DNA from: Melioribacteraceae bacterium
Lineage (GTDB): Bacteria > Bacteroidota > Ignavibacteria > Ignavibacteriales > Melioribacteraceae
NCBI GenBank assembly: GCA_016927595.1
Contig: JAFGMI010000024.1
Span: 115,838 to 179,837 of the forward strand
Length of the DNA: 64,000 bases
Direction: 5' to 3'
Positions 27,098 through 35,457 of this stretch are shown here, one piece after another. Each line of letters begins with the position of its first letter. Position 1 is the stretch's first letter. The notes beneath the pieces are model-generated. The model was not told where the DNA came from, did no database searches, and saw only the letters and a list, made by a program, of their open reading frames with translations. The position numbers and the translations under genes are program-made.

Positions 27098-28774
27098 ATG
27101 AAAGTCAAGAAAAAATATACATTTTTAATCGTAACATTTTCGGTTTTAGCGGTCGTATGTCTTGTTGCGCTTTTAATTGTATTTGCATTCAATGGAATTG
27201 CTGCTTTTTATCATGCGGGTTTTGAGAAGATTGCAGAAAAAATGGAATCCGAAAATTCAAATAATCCTATCAATGTAACTCACTACGATATTCAGGTTGA
27301 ATTGTTCCCGGACTCTGAAACCATCTCCGGTGAGGTGGGAATTCACTTTAATGTTGATCAAAATTGCGAATTAATAGCTTTTGATTTTAATGACGGATTT
27401 GATGTAAATCAATTTACAGTAAACGGCTCTGAAACTGATTATTGTTATAACTCCGATAAGATTTCAGTTAGCAGAACTTTCGTCCCCGGTGAGAATTATT
27501 CCGTTAAAATTCTATACGAAGGCACTCCGGAAAAACTTGGTCTTGGTTCCTTTAATTTTGATACCTACAATGGTAAAAGTTTTATTTATTCTCTTAATGA
27601 ACCGGTTTTTGCAAACACCTGGTTCCCCTGCAATGATGTCCCGGACGATAAAGCCATTGTAAAAGTATGCATTGTTAATGATTCAGATAAAGTTTCAGTT
27701 TCAAACGGAAGACTACTGAACGTTGAACTGATAGGCGGTAAGAAGAAGTATTGTTATGTGTCCGACTACCCGGTTTCAACTTATTTGATCGCATTATATT
27801 CTGCCGATTACAAATCTTTCGGTGATCGGTATGTATCACTTGACGGGACTGACACTATGGATTTGATTTATTATGTTTCCGAAGACCTTCTTGCCAAAGC
27901 AAAAAACGATTTTTCAATTCATTCCGAAGCCGTCAAAATTTTTGCAAAACGCTTTGGCGAGTATCCGTTTGTAGATGACGGTTACGGCGTTGCTCAGTTT
28001 TTATGGCCATACGGAGCGATGGAACACCAGACAATTACAGGAATAGGGACTAATTTCATATCTGGAAATAGATTCCACACCGACATCCTAGTTCATGAAT
28101 TGGCACATCACTGGTGGGGTAACGCGGTAAGTCCGAAAACCTGGAAGGATATATGGCTTAATGAAGGATTTGCGACTTATTGTGAGGCTCTTTACTGGGA
28201 AGCTAAATCCGATAGAAAAGCTCTTATATCAACAATGATTAAATATAAGAAAGATTTCGAGACGGGGACTCTCTATAATCCAGGTGCGGATATTTTCAGC
28301 AGAATTGTATACGAGAAAGGAGCCTGGGTACTCCATATGCTCCGAAGGGAAATCGGCGATGAGTTATTTTTTAAAGTTCTCAGGAACTACTTTGAAAAAT
28401 TTAAGTATAAAAACGCAGATACAGAAGATTTTATCGAGGTTTGTGAAGAAATCTCTGGAAAGAACCTCAGAAAATTCTTTAACCAATGGGTCTATGAAGG
28501 TATAGGTATTCCCGAGCTGAGATATGGCTGGATTTTAAAAGATTCCATAATAGAACTAAAATTGATTCAGTTGCAGAAGAATTTAACTTTTACTTTTCCG
28601 TTAGATGTATTGGTAAAAACATTTTCCGGGAATGAGATCTGGTATAAATTCAATATTTCATCCCGGGATACTGTGCTTAATCTTAAAGCGGATGATGGAA
28701 TTTCAGGTGTTATAGTTGATCCGGACAAGTGGTTGCTTGCTAATATTAAATTATTAAACGGAAAACAGTATTAA
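27098..28774 (+). CDS. M1-family metallopeptidase (aminopeptidase N-like), membrane-anchored
   Basis: The protein has 558 residues with one N-terminal membrane segment (about residues 7-32). The M1 fold then shows the substrate-side GAMEHQT motif (the GAMEN equivalent), the zinc-binding HELAHHWWGN with the third ligand in NEGFATYCE, and a catalytic-domain YEKGAWVLHMLRREIG block. The long C-terminal helical domain of larger aminopeptidases is missing. It probably trims peptides in the periplasm. It is divergent from glgC across a 154-base gap with no promoter I could call confidently. Confidence 0.92.
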   Translation: MKVKKKYTFLIVTFSVLAVVCLVALLIVFAFNGIAAFYHAGFEKIAEKMESENSNNPINVTHYDIQVELFPDSETISGEVGIHFNVDQNCELIAFDFNDGFDVNQFTVNGSETDYCYNSDKISVSRTFVPGENYSVKILYEGTPEKLGLGSFNFDTYNGKSFIYSLNEPVFANTWFPCNDVPDDKAIVKVCIVNDSDKVSVSNGRLLNVELIGGKKKYCYVSDYPVSTYLIALYSADYKSFGDRYVSLDGTDTMDLIYYVSEDLLAKAKNDFSIHSEAVKIFAKRFGEYPFVDDGYGVAQFLWPYGAMEHQTITGIGTNFISGNRFHTDILVHELAHHWWGNAVSPKTWKDIWLNEGFATYCEALYWEAKSDRKALISTMIKYKKDFETGTLYNPGADIFSRIVYEKGAWVLHMLRREIGDELFFKVLRNYFEKFKYKNADTEDFIEVCEEISGKNLRKFFNQWVYEGIGIPELRYGWILKDSIIELKLIQLQKNLTFTFPLDVLVKTFSGNEIWYKFNISSRDTVLNLKADDGISGVIVDPDKWLLANIKLLNGKQY

Positions 28775-28838
28775 ATAACCTCAACTATTGCTAATTTTGT
28801 TAAATTAAATATGGCTTAATATTTTTCCGGAGAGTAAA

Positions 28839-29552
28839 ATATACTATTTTATTGCAGACTTACATTTAGGGCTTCAAAATAAGGAGCTCGAAAAAGAAAA
28901 AGAAAAAGTCCTTGCAAAGTTTATCTATCAGATAATCCCGAGTGCAAAAGCATTATTTATACTGGGTGATTTGTTTGACTATTGGTTTGAGTATAAAAAA
29001 GTCGTACAAAAGGGATTTTTCAGATCGCTTGCCGCTTTACAGGATTTATCGGAATCGGGCGTTAAAATTCATTACATAGTAGGTAATCACGATTTCCTGC
29101 ATCGCGGATTTTTCGAGAATGATCTTAATGCCATTTTATATGAATCCGGTCTCTCAATCGATCTGGAAGGCAAGAAATTCTATATGGGACATGGTGACGG
29201 ACTGGTGAAAAATGATATTGGATATTTGGTTCTGAAAAAAATTCTGCGGAATAAATTTATACAGGGAATGTACTCTTTGATTCATCCGGATTTGGGTATT
29301 GCACTGGCGAGTAAGACAAGTAAAAAAAGCAGGGAATACACAAAATCAAAAAATTACGGCGAGATCGACGGGGTATTTGAAGCAGCAAAAAATAAAATTA
29401 ACGAGGGCTTCGACTACGTCCTTTTCGGTCATACACATCAAAGAGAAAATATTAAATATAAAAACGGATACTATATTAACCTCGGCAGCTGGCTCCAGAA
29501 GCCGTGCTATGGTGTTTTCGAAAATCAGAAATTTGAAATCATTGATTTATGA
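28839..29552 (+). CDS. lpxH: LpxH-like UDP-2,3-diacylglucosamine diphosphatase, non-standard start codon
   Basis: The calcineurin-type phosphoesterase motifs are complete: FIADLHLG, LFILGDLFDYWFEY, VGNHDFL, MGHGDG and FGHTHQRE. The enzyme releases lipid X in lipid A synthesis. The reading frame is open from a TAA at 28806, but no ATG, GTG or TTG occurs before 28971, well inside the domain. ATA at 28839 stands six bases after GGAG (28829-28832) and gives the length and N-terminus expected of the family (about 237 residues), so it is the likely start or a mutated ATG. ATT at 28821 is an alternative. It overlaps the PBP1A gene by four bases. Confidence 0.82.
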   Translation: MYYFIADLHLGLQNKELEKEKEKVLAKFIYQIIPSAKALFILGDLFDYWFEYKKVVQKGFFRSLAALQDLSESGVKIHYIVGNHDFLHRGFFENDLNAILYESGLSIDLEGKKFYMGHGDGLVKNDIGYLVLKKILRNKFIQGMYSLIHPDLGIALASKTSKKSREYTKSKNYGEIDGVFEAAKNKINEGFDYVLFGHTHQRENIKYKNGYYINLGSWLQKPCYGVFENQKFEIIDL

Positions 29553-31840
29553 CTATGAGTAAACAAAATCCTAAAAAGAAAAGTAAGCATCGTAAAAACC
29601 TTTTTTGGTCGAGTTTAAGTTTTATATTAATCCTATTACTTGTAGGCGGTTTTTTCTACTATCAATATATCATAAACGGTCTTCCTACTTTAGAAGAACT
29701 TGAAAATCCCAAACAGCAGCTTGCCAGCATTGTATACAGTTTCGACGGAGAAGAAATAGGGAGATTCTACAAGGAAAGAAGAGTTGAAATTTCAATTGAC
29801 AGTATACCCGGATTTTTAGTTGAGGCATTAGTATCTACAGAGGATAAAAAGTTTTATGAACATTGGGGTGTAGATCTGGACAGGTTTCTTAAAGCAATGG
29901 TTAAAACGTTTCTATTCGGACAAAAGCAGGGAGCAAGTACATTAACCATGCAGCTTGCCAAACAGTTATATGGATACAAATCGGGAAGAGAGACCTACTT
30001 CGATACCATTACTAGAAAAATTAGAGAATGGATAACGGCTGTCCAGATCGAGAAGTCTTATACCAAGCATGAAATTCTGGAAATGTATCTGAACATTTCT
30101 TTTTATGGTAAAGGTGCATATGGGATTGAAATGGCTTCAAGGATTTACTTTAACAAGAAAGTGCAGGAACTTACAGTCCCCGAAGCAGCAACGCTTGTTG
30201 CACTCTTAAAATCACATGTTGTTTATAATCCGGTTACAAGATATAATAATGCGCTGTCCAGAAGAAATCTCGTTATGCGGGAAATGGTTGAGGAAGGACA
30301 TTTATCTCAAGCTGATTATCAGATATACAGTCTGGAACCTATACAATTGAAACTGGAAGCATCCTCGCAAATATACAGGAGTTCGGTTGCTCCCTATTTT
30401 GTCGAGTACATTCGTCAGAAACTCGAAGATATGCAGAGGGAATACGGATTCAATATTTATGAGGACGGATTAACTATTTATACTTCTCTTGATACACGTA
30501 TGCAAAAAATTGCCAATAGGGTTGTTACTGAACATCTTGATGCATATCAGACAAAATTTGATCAATACTGGGATTGGCGTAAAAATAAAGAAGTGCTTGA
30601 CGATTTAGTTGATAAAGCAATAAAAGCAAGACCCGATTATATTAGAGCAGCAGGCGAAGACAAAAATAAAATTTATAATGATTTAAAGAAAAATGTTGCA
30701 TTCGTTGATTCGGTTCAGCAAAGCGGCTCAAGGATCGAAGTTGGTTTTACCATGCTGAGTTCGAAGAACGGTGAGATTAAGGTAATGGTTGGAGGAAGAG
30801 ATACTGAAATCGGAACGGGTCTGAACCATGTTACACAGATTAAACGTCAGCCAGGCTCATCATTTAAACCGATCATTTATACAGTTGCGCTTGATAACGG
30901 TCTTTTTCCTGCTTATCCGATTTTAAACCAGCCGTTTGATTATAACGGATGGTCGCCCACAAATTTCGAAGAAGATAATATCGGAGGATTCCTTACTCTC
31001 AGGGAGGCAATAACAAACTCGGTAAATCTCGTTGCAGCCAGATTAATAATCGAAGGTCATGTGGATTTATGGAAGGTAAAATTATACGCAGATAAAATGG
31101 GAATAAAATACAGACTTCATGTATATCCGGCAATAAGCCTCGGTGCATCGGAAGTAATCCCCCTGGAACTTGCGAGTGTGTACGCAACAATTGCAAATAA
31201 GGGAATATATAATGAACCGCACGGATTGTTAAGCATTGAGGACAAAGACGGAATTTTAATTCAGGCATTTACACCATCCAGCAGCGAGGCTATTAGTGAG
31301 GAATCGGCCTACATGATTACGAATATGCTGCAGTCAGTTGTTAAGAACGGTACCGGCAGAGGAATATGGAGAGATTTTGGTTTTACAGCCCCATGTGCGG
31401 GTAAAACGGGTACAAACGGTGATTACAAAGATGCATGGTTCATGGGTTTTACTCCTCAGCTGGCAGGCGGTGTATGGGTCGGATTCAACGATCAGAGAAT
31501 TTCGTTTACAGGCTCATACGGTCAGGGAGCTATGGCTGCTATGCCAGTATGGGCAAAATTTATGAAAGAAGTTTATGACAGCCTTGAAATACCCGGGGAA
31601 GATTTTATAGCCCCGGAGAACGGTACGCTTGCATACGTTGATTTCTGTAAAGAATCGATCTATGAACTTGGTGATCCGAGGATGGATTCACCGGATTGTA
31701 AAACCGGGGTAATTACAGATCTGATTAAGATAACTGATATTCCGCCGGTATATAATGCAGAGCGTGATACAACGCTAAGGTTTTTTAATCAGTATCCCAT
31801 CGTAGATACACTTGCTCATGAGGCTATCGAAATAAAATAA
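29549..31840 (+). CDS. Penicillin-binding protein 1A, bifunctional glycosyltransferase/transpeptidase
   Basis: This class A PBP has 763 residues: a cytoplasmic basic tail, one membrane segment (about residues 20-40), a GT51 domain with STEDKKFYEHWGVD and GASTLTMQLAKQLY, then a transpeptidase with the active-site serine in PGSSFKP, the ITNSVN triad and GKTGTNGDYKDAWFMG. It polymerises and cross-links peptidoglycan. The start overlaps the lpxH-like gene by four bases; a second ATG six bases on is possible. The downstream gap leads to the tRNA-Leu locus. Confidence 0.95.
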   Translation: MTMSKQNPKKKSKHRKNLFWSSLSFILILLLVGGFFYYQYIINGLPTLEELENPKQQLASIVYSFDGEEIGRFYKERRVEISIDSIPGFLVEALVSTEDKKFYEHWGVDLDRFLKAMVKTFLFGQKQGASTLTMQLAKQLYGYKSGRETYFDTITRKIREWITAVQIEKSYTKHEILEMYLNISFYGKGAYGIEMASRIYFNKKVQELTVPEAATLVALLKSHVVYNPVTRYNNALSRRNLVMREMVEEGHLSQADYQIYSLEPIQLKLEASSQIYRSSVAPYFVEYIRQKLEDMQREYGFNIYEDGLTIYTSLDTRMQKIANRVVTEHLDAYQTKFDQYWDWRKNKEVLDDLVDKAIKARPDYIRAAGEDKNKIYNDLKKNVAFVDSVQQSGSRIEVGFTMLSSKNGEIKVMVGGRDTEIGTGLNHVTQIKRQPGSSFKPIIYTVALDNGLFPAYPILNQPFDYNGWSPTNFEEDNIGGFLTLREAITNSVNLVAARLIIEGHVDLWKVKLYADKMGIKYRLHVYPAISLGASEVIPLELASVYATIANKGIYNEPHGLLSIEDKDGILIQAFTPSSSEAISEESAYMITNMLQSVVKNGTGRGIWRDFGFTAPCAGKTGTNGDYKDAWFMGFTPQLAGGVWVGFNDQRISFTGSYGQGAMAAMPVWAKFMKEVYDSLEIPGEDFIAPENGTLAYVDFCKESIYELGDPRMDSPDCKTGVITDLIKITDIPPVYNAERDTTLRFFNQYPIVDTLAHEAIEIK

Positions 31841-31844
31841 TTTT

Positions 31845-31876
31845 TTTGTGAATATTAAGTTCTATACTTAATTTTA
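31845..31876 (+). promoter_or_regulatory. Possible promoter of the tRNA-Leu locus
   Basis: TTTG at 31845-31848 is followed after 20 bases by TAATTTTA (31869-31876), one base off the TAnnTTTG consensus. It lies 29 bases upstream of the tRNA-Leu 5'-half remnant, where a tRNA promoter would be expected. It is now about 330 bases from the intact tRNA. Confidence 0.4.
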
Positions 31877-31904
31877 CACTCCGAATTGTTCATTTATTGT
31901 TTTA

Positions 31905-31959
31905 GCCCGGATGGCGGAACAATCCTGCAGGCAGGTTGGTAGACGTGATAAATTGGTGA
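31905..31959 (+). pseudogene. tRNA-Leu 5'-half remnant with D-arm hairpin insertion
   Basis: Bases 31905-31919 are identical to the first 15 bases of the intact tRNA-Leu (32203-32217). A 16-base insertion follows (31920-31935), containing the hairpin CCTGC-AG-GCAGG. Bases 31936-31945 (TTGGTAGACG) then match tRNA bases 32218-32227. The anticodon arm is absent and only a TTGGTG-like trace of the variable arm remains before the nuclease gene begins at 31964. It cannot be a functional tRNA. Confidence 0.8.
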
Positions 31960-32202
31960 TAATTTGTATACAGTATATGCAATTAGGAGTAAGACAAGAA
32001 ATTATATATATGTTGGTTTAACAGGGAGTATTGAGGAAAGACTTAAAAGACATAACCGTGGAACAAATAAGTCAACAGCCCCATATTCGCCTTTTGATTT
32101 TGATATATACTGAAGATTTTATTAGCCGGTCAGAAGCCATACGAAGAGAAAAGCAATTGAAATCGGGAATCGGAAAAGAGTTCTTAAAAAGTTTATTAAA
32201 TC
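31905..32202 (+). mobile_element. Putative minimal GIY-YIG element at tRNA-Leu
   Basis: The 298-base unit runs from the displaced tRNA 5' half to the first base of the intact tRNA-Leu, bounded by a 15-base direct repeat (GCCCGGATGGCGGAA at 31905 and 32203). Its only gene is a stand-alone GIY-YIG nuclease. No transposase, integrase or inverted ends are seen. The architecture suggests insertion into, or tandem duplication of, the tRNA D-arm with an intact tRNA regenerated on the 3' side. The mobile nature is inference. Confidence 0.5.
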
Positions 32203-32246
32203 GCCCGGATGGCGGAATTGGTAGACGCGCTAGCTTCAGGAGCTAG
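31964..32246 (+). pseudogene. Stand-alone GIY-YIG nuclease gene, frameshifted
   Basis: From a TTG at 31964 the frame reads MYTVYAIRSKTRNYIYVGLT and continues GSIEERLKRHNRGTNKSTAP, the usual start of the ~80-100-residue single-domain GIY-YIG family, until a TGA at 32111-32113. The family's second half (LIYTEDFISRSEAIRREKQL, then KSGIGKEFLKSLL) continues in the +1 frame, so one extra base lies within about 32090-32110, near a TTTTGATTTTGA repeat. The second frame runs into the intact tRNA-Leu and stops inside its anticodon stem at 32246. It is probably inactive unless recoded or a sequencing error. Confidence 0.85.
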
Positions 32247-32286
32247 TTGGTGCAAGCCAGTGCAGGTTCGAGTCCTGTTCCGGGCA
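32203..32286 (+). tRNA. tRNA-Leu (anticodon CAG)
   Basis: The acceptor stem GCCCGGA/TCCGGGC (32203-32209 with 32279-32285) carries discriminator A. The anticodon stem CTAGC/GCTAG encloses loop TTCAGGA with anticodon CAG. A long variable arm (TTGGTGCAAGCCAGTG region) marks a type II tRNA, and the T-arm contains GGTTCGAGTCC. CCA is not encoded. A strong terminator follows 8 bases later. Confidence 0.95.
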
Positions 32287-32293
32287 CTCACTC

Positions 32294-32325
32294 AAAAATC
32301 CGGTTTATACCGGATTTTTTCTTTT
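32294..32325 (+). terminator. Rho-independent terminator after tRNA-Leu
   Basis: An 11-bp stem AAAAATCCGGT/ACCGGATTTTT (32294-32304 with 32309-32319) with loop TTAT is followed by TCTTTT. It ends the tRNA-Leu transcript before the hpn operon. Confidence 0.87.
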
Positions 32326-32370
32326 AAACTTTATAAGTGCCAGATATTAATAATCTGAAACTTTTTACTG

Positions 32371-33222
32371 ATGGATGAGAATAATTTACATACCGGTTAT
32401 AAAAAAGCACTTGAATTCACATCCTCGCACTACGAAAATTTCCCCGTTGTTTCTTTCCTCATTGAAAAAAGATTGAGGAAACACGTTGCCGTAATATATC
32501 AGTTCGCACGTCAGGCTGATGATATGGCGGACGAAGGGACTACAGATTCTGATGCCAGATTACACAATCTGAATACATATGAATCGGAATTAACAAGAGC
32601 ACTAAAGGGCGAATGTACTGAACCATTCTGGTGTGCATTAAAAAATACCGTTGATAAATGCAACCTCAGTGAGGAGAATTTGTACCGATTGTTAAGTGCT
32701 TTCAAACAGGACGTTACTATTATAAGGTATAACACATTTGCAGATATTCTTGCCTATTGTTCAAACTCTGCTAACCCCATCGGAAGACTAATTCTTGAAT
32801 TGCACGGTATCCGGGATTCTAAAGCAAATGAATTAGCGGACAAAATATGTACCGCCTTGCAATTGACTAATTTCTATCAGGATATTTCCCTGGACATATT
32901 GAAAAACCGCATCTATATTCCTGTGCAAGAAATGAGTGAATACGGGATTTCAGAAAATCAATTTGACTTAAGAGAAAATAATGATAAATTTAAATCCTTA
33001 TTGGAGCTCCAGGTAGACAGGGTACAGGAGTTTTTTAACGAAGGCAGGCAACTTTTGGATTTATTATCCGGAAGATTAAGGCTTCAAATTAAGTGGACGA
33101 TATTGGGCGGAGAGGAGATTCTTAAAAAAATAAGATTTTTTAATTATAATACATTAAAATGTCGTCCACAATTATCCAAAATCGATATGATTAAATTATT
33201 GCTTAAATCATGGACAACATAA
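32371..33222 (+). CDS. hpnC: HpnC, hydroxysqualene synthase
   Basis: This trans-isoprenyl head-to-head synthase has 283 residues. The first aspartate-rich motif is QADDMADEG and the second region is LQLTNFYQDISLDI. HpnC converts presqualene diphosphate to hydroxysqualene in the bacterial three-enzyme squalene route. Identity as HpnC rather than HpnD or CrtB rests on its first position in an hpnC-hpnD-hpnE array and the N-terminal HYENFPVVSFLIEKRLRKHV block. It overlaps hpnD by 13 bases. Confidence 0.88.
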   Translation: MDENNLHTGYKKALEFTSSHYENFPVVSFLIEKRLRKHVAVIYQFARQADDMADEGTTDSDARLHNLNTYESELTRALKGECTEPFWCALKNTVDKCNLSEENLYRLLSAFKQDVTIIRYNTFADILAYCSNSANPIGRLILELHGIRDSKANELADKICTALQLTNFYQDISLDILKNRIYIPVQEMSEYGISENQFDLRENNDKFKSLLELQVDRVQEFFNEGRQLLDLLSGRLRLQIKWTILGGEEILKKIRFFNYNTLKCRPQLSKIDMIKLLLKSWTT

Positions 33223-34064
33223 ACGGTTTCTCAGCAAAGGAAATTTCGAAAGAAAGCAGGAGTAGTTTTTATTACGCGTTTAATCTTCTGCCGAGCGAGC
33301 AGCGCGATGCAATGAACACCGTTTATGCATTCTGTCGCCGCACAGATGATATAGTTGATGAAGAAACAGGTGATACGAATATCAAGTTCGAAAATCTTCA
33401 CAAGTGGAGACTGGAATTAGAAAAAGGTTTAAAAGGTCATTCCGATTATACATTATTAAATAAATTATCAGTCATTATAAATAAATTCAACATTCCTTTA
33501 GATCCGTTTTTCGAACTTATTAAAGGCATGGAAATGGATCTGCAAATGAACAGATACCAGAGTTTTGAGGATCTTATCCAGTATTGTTACAGAGTTGCAT
33601 CAACTGTCGGTTTGATGTGCATTGAAATTTTCGGTTATAAAAATAAATCAACGAAAACATATGCAGTTAATTTAGGTCTGGCAATGCAACTGACAAATAT
33701 TTTGCGCGATGTTAAAAAAGATGCAATGAAAGGCAGAATTTATTTGCCGCAAAACGATCTGAAAAAGTTTAACTATTCAGAGTCTGAGATATTCCAGAAT
33801 GAGTACAACGAGAATTTTCAGACTTTGATGTGCTACGAAGGAGCAAGAGCCAGAAAATATTTTGAGAAGGCAAACAATTCACTGAACTTCGAAGACAAGC
33901 CATCACTGTTTCCCGCCCGGGCGATGCAGCATATTTATTTCAAACTTCTGCAGAAACTTGAAGAAAGAAATTACGATATATATTCGGGCGATATTAATGT
34001 AAGCAAATTTGAAAAGGTTTTCATTGCTCTTGGTGTTTGGGCAAAATATAGTCTGGTGTATTAA
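33210..34064 (+). CDS. hpnD: HpnD, presqualene diphosphate synthase
   Basis: HpnD condenses two farnesyl diphosphates to presqualene diphosphate. The sequence begins SRSSFYYAFNLLPSEQRDAM, then YAFCRRTDDIVDEE (first aspartate motif), YCYRVASTVG and LAMQLTNILRDVKKDAMKGR (second motif), as in HpnD/CrtB/squalene-synthase enzymes. It has 284 residues, overlaps hpnC by 13 bases and is followed 28 bases later by hpnE. A phytoene synthase role is the main alternative; gene order favours squalene synthesis. Confidence 0.88.
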   Translation: MDNINGFSAKEISKESRSSFYYAFNLLPSEQRDAMNTVYAFCRRTDDIVDEETGDTNIKFENLHKWRLELEKGLKGHSDYTLLNKLSVIINKFNIPLDPFFELIKGMEMDLQMNRYQSFEDLIQYCYRVASTVGLMCIEIFGYKNKSTKTYAVNLGLAMQLTNILRDVKKDAMKGRIYLPQNDLKKFNYSESEIFQNEYNENFQTLMCYEGARARKYFEKANNSLNFEDKPSLFPARAMQHIYFKLLQKLEERNYDIYSGDINVSKFEKVFIALGVWAKYSLVY

Positions 34065-34092
34065 TACCGAATAACACATCTCAGTTTTATTA

Positions 34093-35400
34093 ATGAATAA
34101 TAAACGCGTTATAATTATCGGCGGAGGAATTGCAGGTCTTACATCTGCGTGCCATCTGATCGATGCAGGACTGGATGTTACATTATTTGAGGCAGCACCG
34201 AAACTTGGGGGTAGATCGTATTCATTCAAACATGAAAAAAGCGGCGACATCATTGATAACGGTCAGCATATTATGATGGGATGTTATGAAGAGACAATTA
34301 AACTGTTAAAAAAAATTGGAAGTTTTGATAAACTTAGCATCCAGAATGAGTTAAGAGTAGTATTTGTAAGCAGGGATTCGCAAGAACATTATCTGCATGC
34401 AAAATCATCACATTATCCTCTAAATTTGGCGAAATCTATTTTTAACTATAACGCCCTTACACTTAAGGAGAAAATAAGAGTAGTTGACCTTTTCGTCGAT
34501 TTGATGACTATCGAGGAGGAGGATATTCTCGATTTATCAGTTGAGGATTGGCTAAAGAAGGAGCATCAAAACGAAAATGCAATGAAGGACTTCTGGGAAA
34601 TTCTTGCGATCGGAACTCTTAACTCAAGAATAAAAGATGCTTCAGCAGCCGTATTCGTTAATATTCTCAAACGAATGTTTCTAGATGGAAATGAAGCGAC
34701 TAAAATTATACTGTCTGAAGCCGGATTAAGCGATTTATTTGCTATCCCCGCTAAACGTTATATAGAAGAAAAAGGCGGCAATGTATTAACTTCGGAAAGG
34801 GTTTTGTCGGTAAGTGTTAATAATTCTTCTTTTGAAAGAATTGTGACGAGCAAGAGAGTCATTTCAGATGCAGAATTTTTAGTATCTGCAGTTCCCTTGT
34901 ATGCATTATCCAGAATAATGGATAATAATAATTCGTTTAAAAAAATACACTCAACCATGCAATATTCTCCGATACTTTCCGTAAACATATGGTTAAAAGC
35001 GAACGTATTTAAGGAAAAGTTTTATGGGTTATTAAATTCAAAAATTCACTGGCTTTTTAATCATAAAAGTTACATAACACTTGTTACAAGTGCAGCGTTT
35101 AACTTGGTGGAGAAATCAGAGAATCAGATTATTAATGAGATAATATCCGAATTATCAGATTATTTCCCTGTATTTTCTCATGATAATATGTTAAGTTATA
35201 AAATAATAAAGGAGAAAAGAGCCACATTTATCCCGAATTCAGAGAGTATTATGTTAAGATTAAATATGATAAATGAATACGATAATATTTTTATAGCAGG
35301 TGACTGGACTGAACCTTTTTTACCGTCAACGATAGAAACAGCAGTAATATCCGGAAGAAAAGCGGCAGAAAGAATAATGGAAAAATATTCCAATTCTTAA
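34093..35400 (+). CDS. hpnE: HpnE, hydroxysqualene dehydroxylase (FAD-dependent)
   Basis: An amine-oxidase/desaturase fold of 435 residues. The FAD dinucleotide motif VIIIGGGIAGLTSACHLIDA is at the N-terminus, with the flavin-binding LFEAAPKLGGRSYSF and the C-terminal FIAGDWTEPFLPSTIETAVI block. HpnE reduces hydroxysqualene to squalene, completing the pathway begun by hpnD and hpnC. A squalene-hopene cyclase is not in this window. The fold is also shared with CrtI-type desaturases; the hpnCDE order decides the call. Confidence 0.87.
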   Translation: MNNKRVIIIGGGIAGLTSACHLIDAGLDVTLFEAAPKLGGRSYSFKHEKSGDIIDNGQHIMMGCYEETIKLLKKIGSFDKLSIQNELRVVFVSRDSQEHYLHAKSSHYPLNLAKSIFNYNALTLKEKIRVVDLFVDLMTIEEEDILDLSVEDWLKKEHQNENAMKDFWEILAIGTLNSRIKDASAAVFVNILKRMFLDGNEATKIILSEAGLSDLFAIPAKRYIEEKGGNVLTSERVLSVSVNNSSFERIVTSKRVISDAEFLVSAVPLYALSRIMDNNNSFKKIHSTMQYSPILSVNIWLKANVFKEKFYGLLNSKIHWLFNHKSYITLVTSAAFNLVEKSENQIINEIISELSDYFPVFSHDNMLSYKIIKEKRATFIPNSESIMLRLNMINEYDNIFIAGDWTEPFLPSTIETAVISGRKAAERIMEKYSNS

Positions 35401-35457
35401 CAAACTGTATTAATTAAAATAAAAAACTTATTAATACTTAAAACCATAGGTGGAGTT

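Noticed and set aside
32031..32246. 71-codon plus-strand frame as an independent gene
   Set aside because: It is the second half of the frameshifted GIY-YIG gene and its C-terminus is translated tRNA-Leu sequence, so it was merged into the pseudogene entry.
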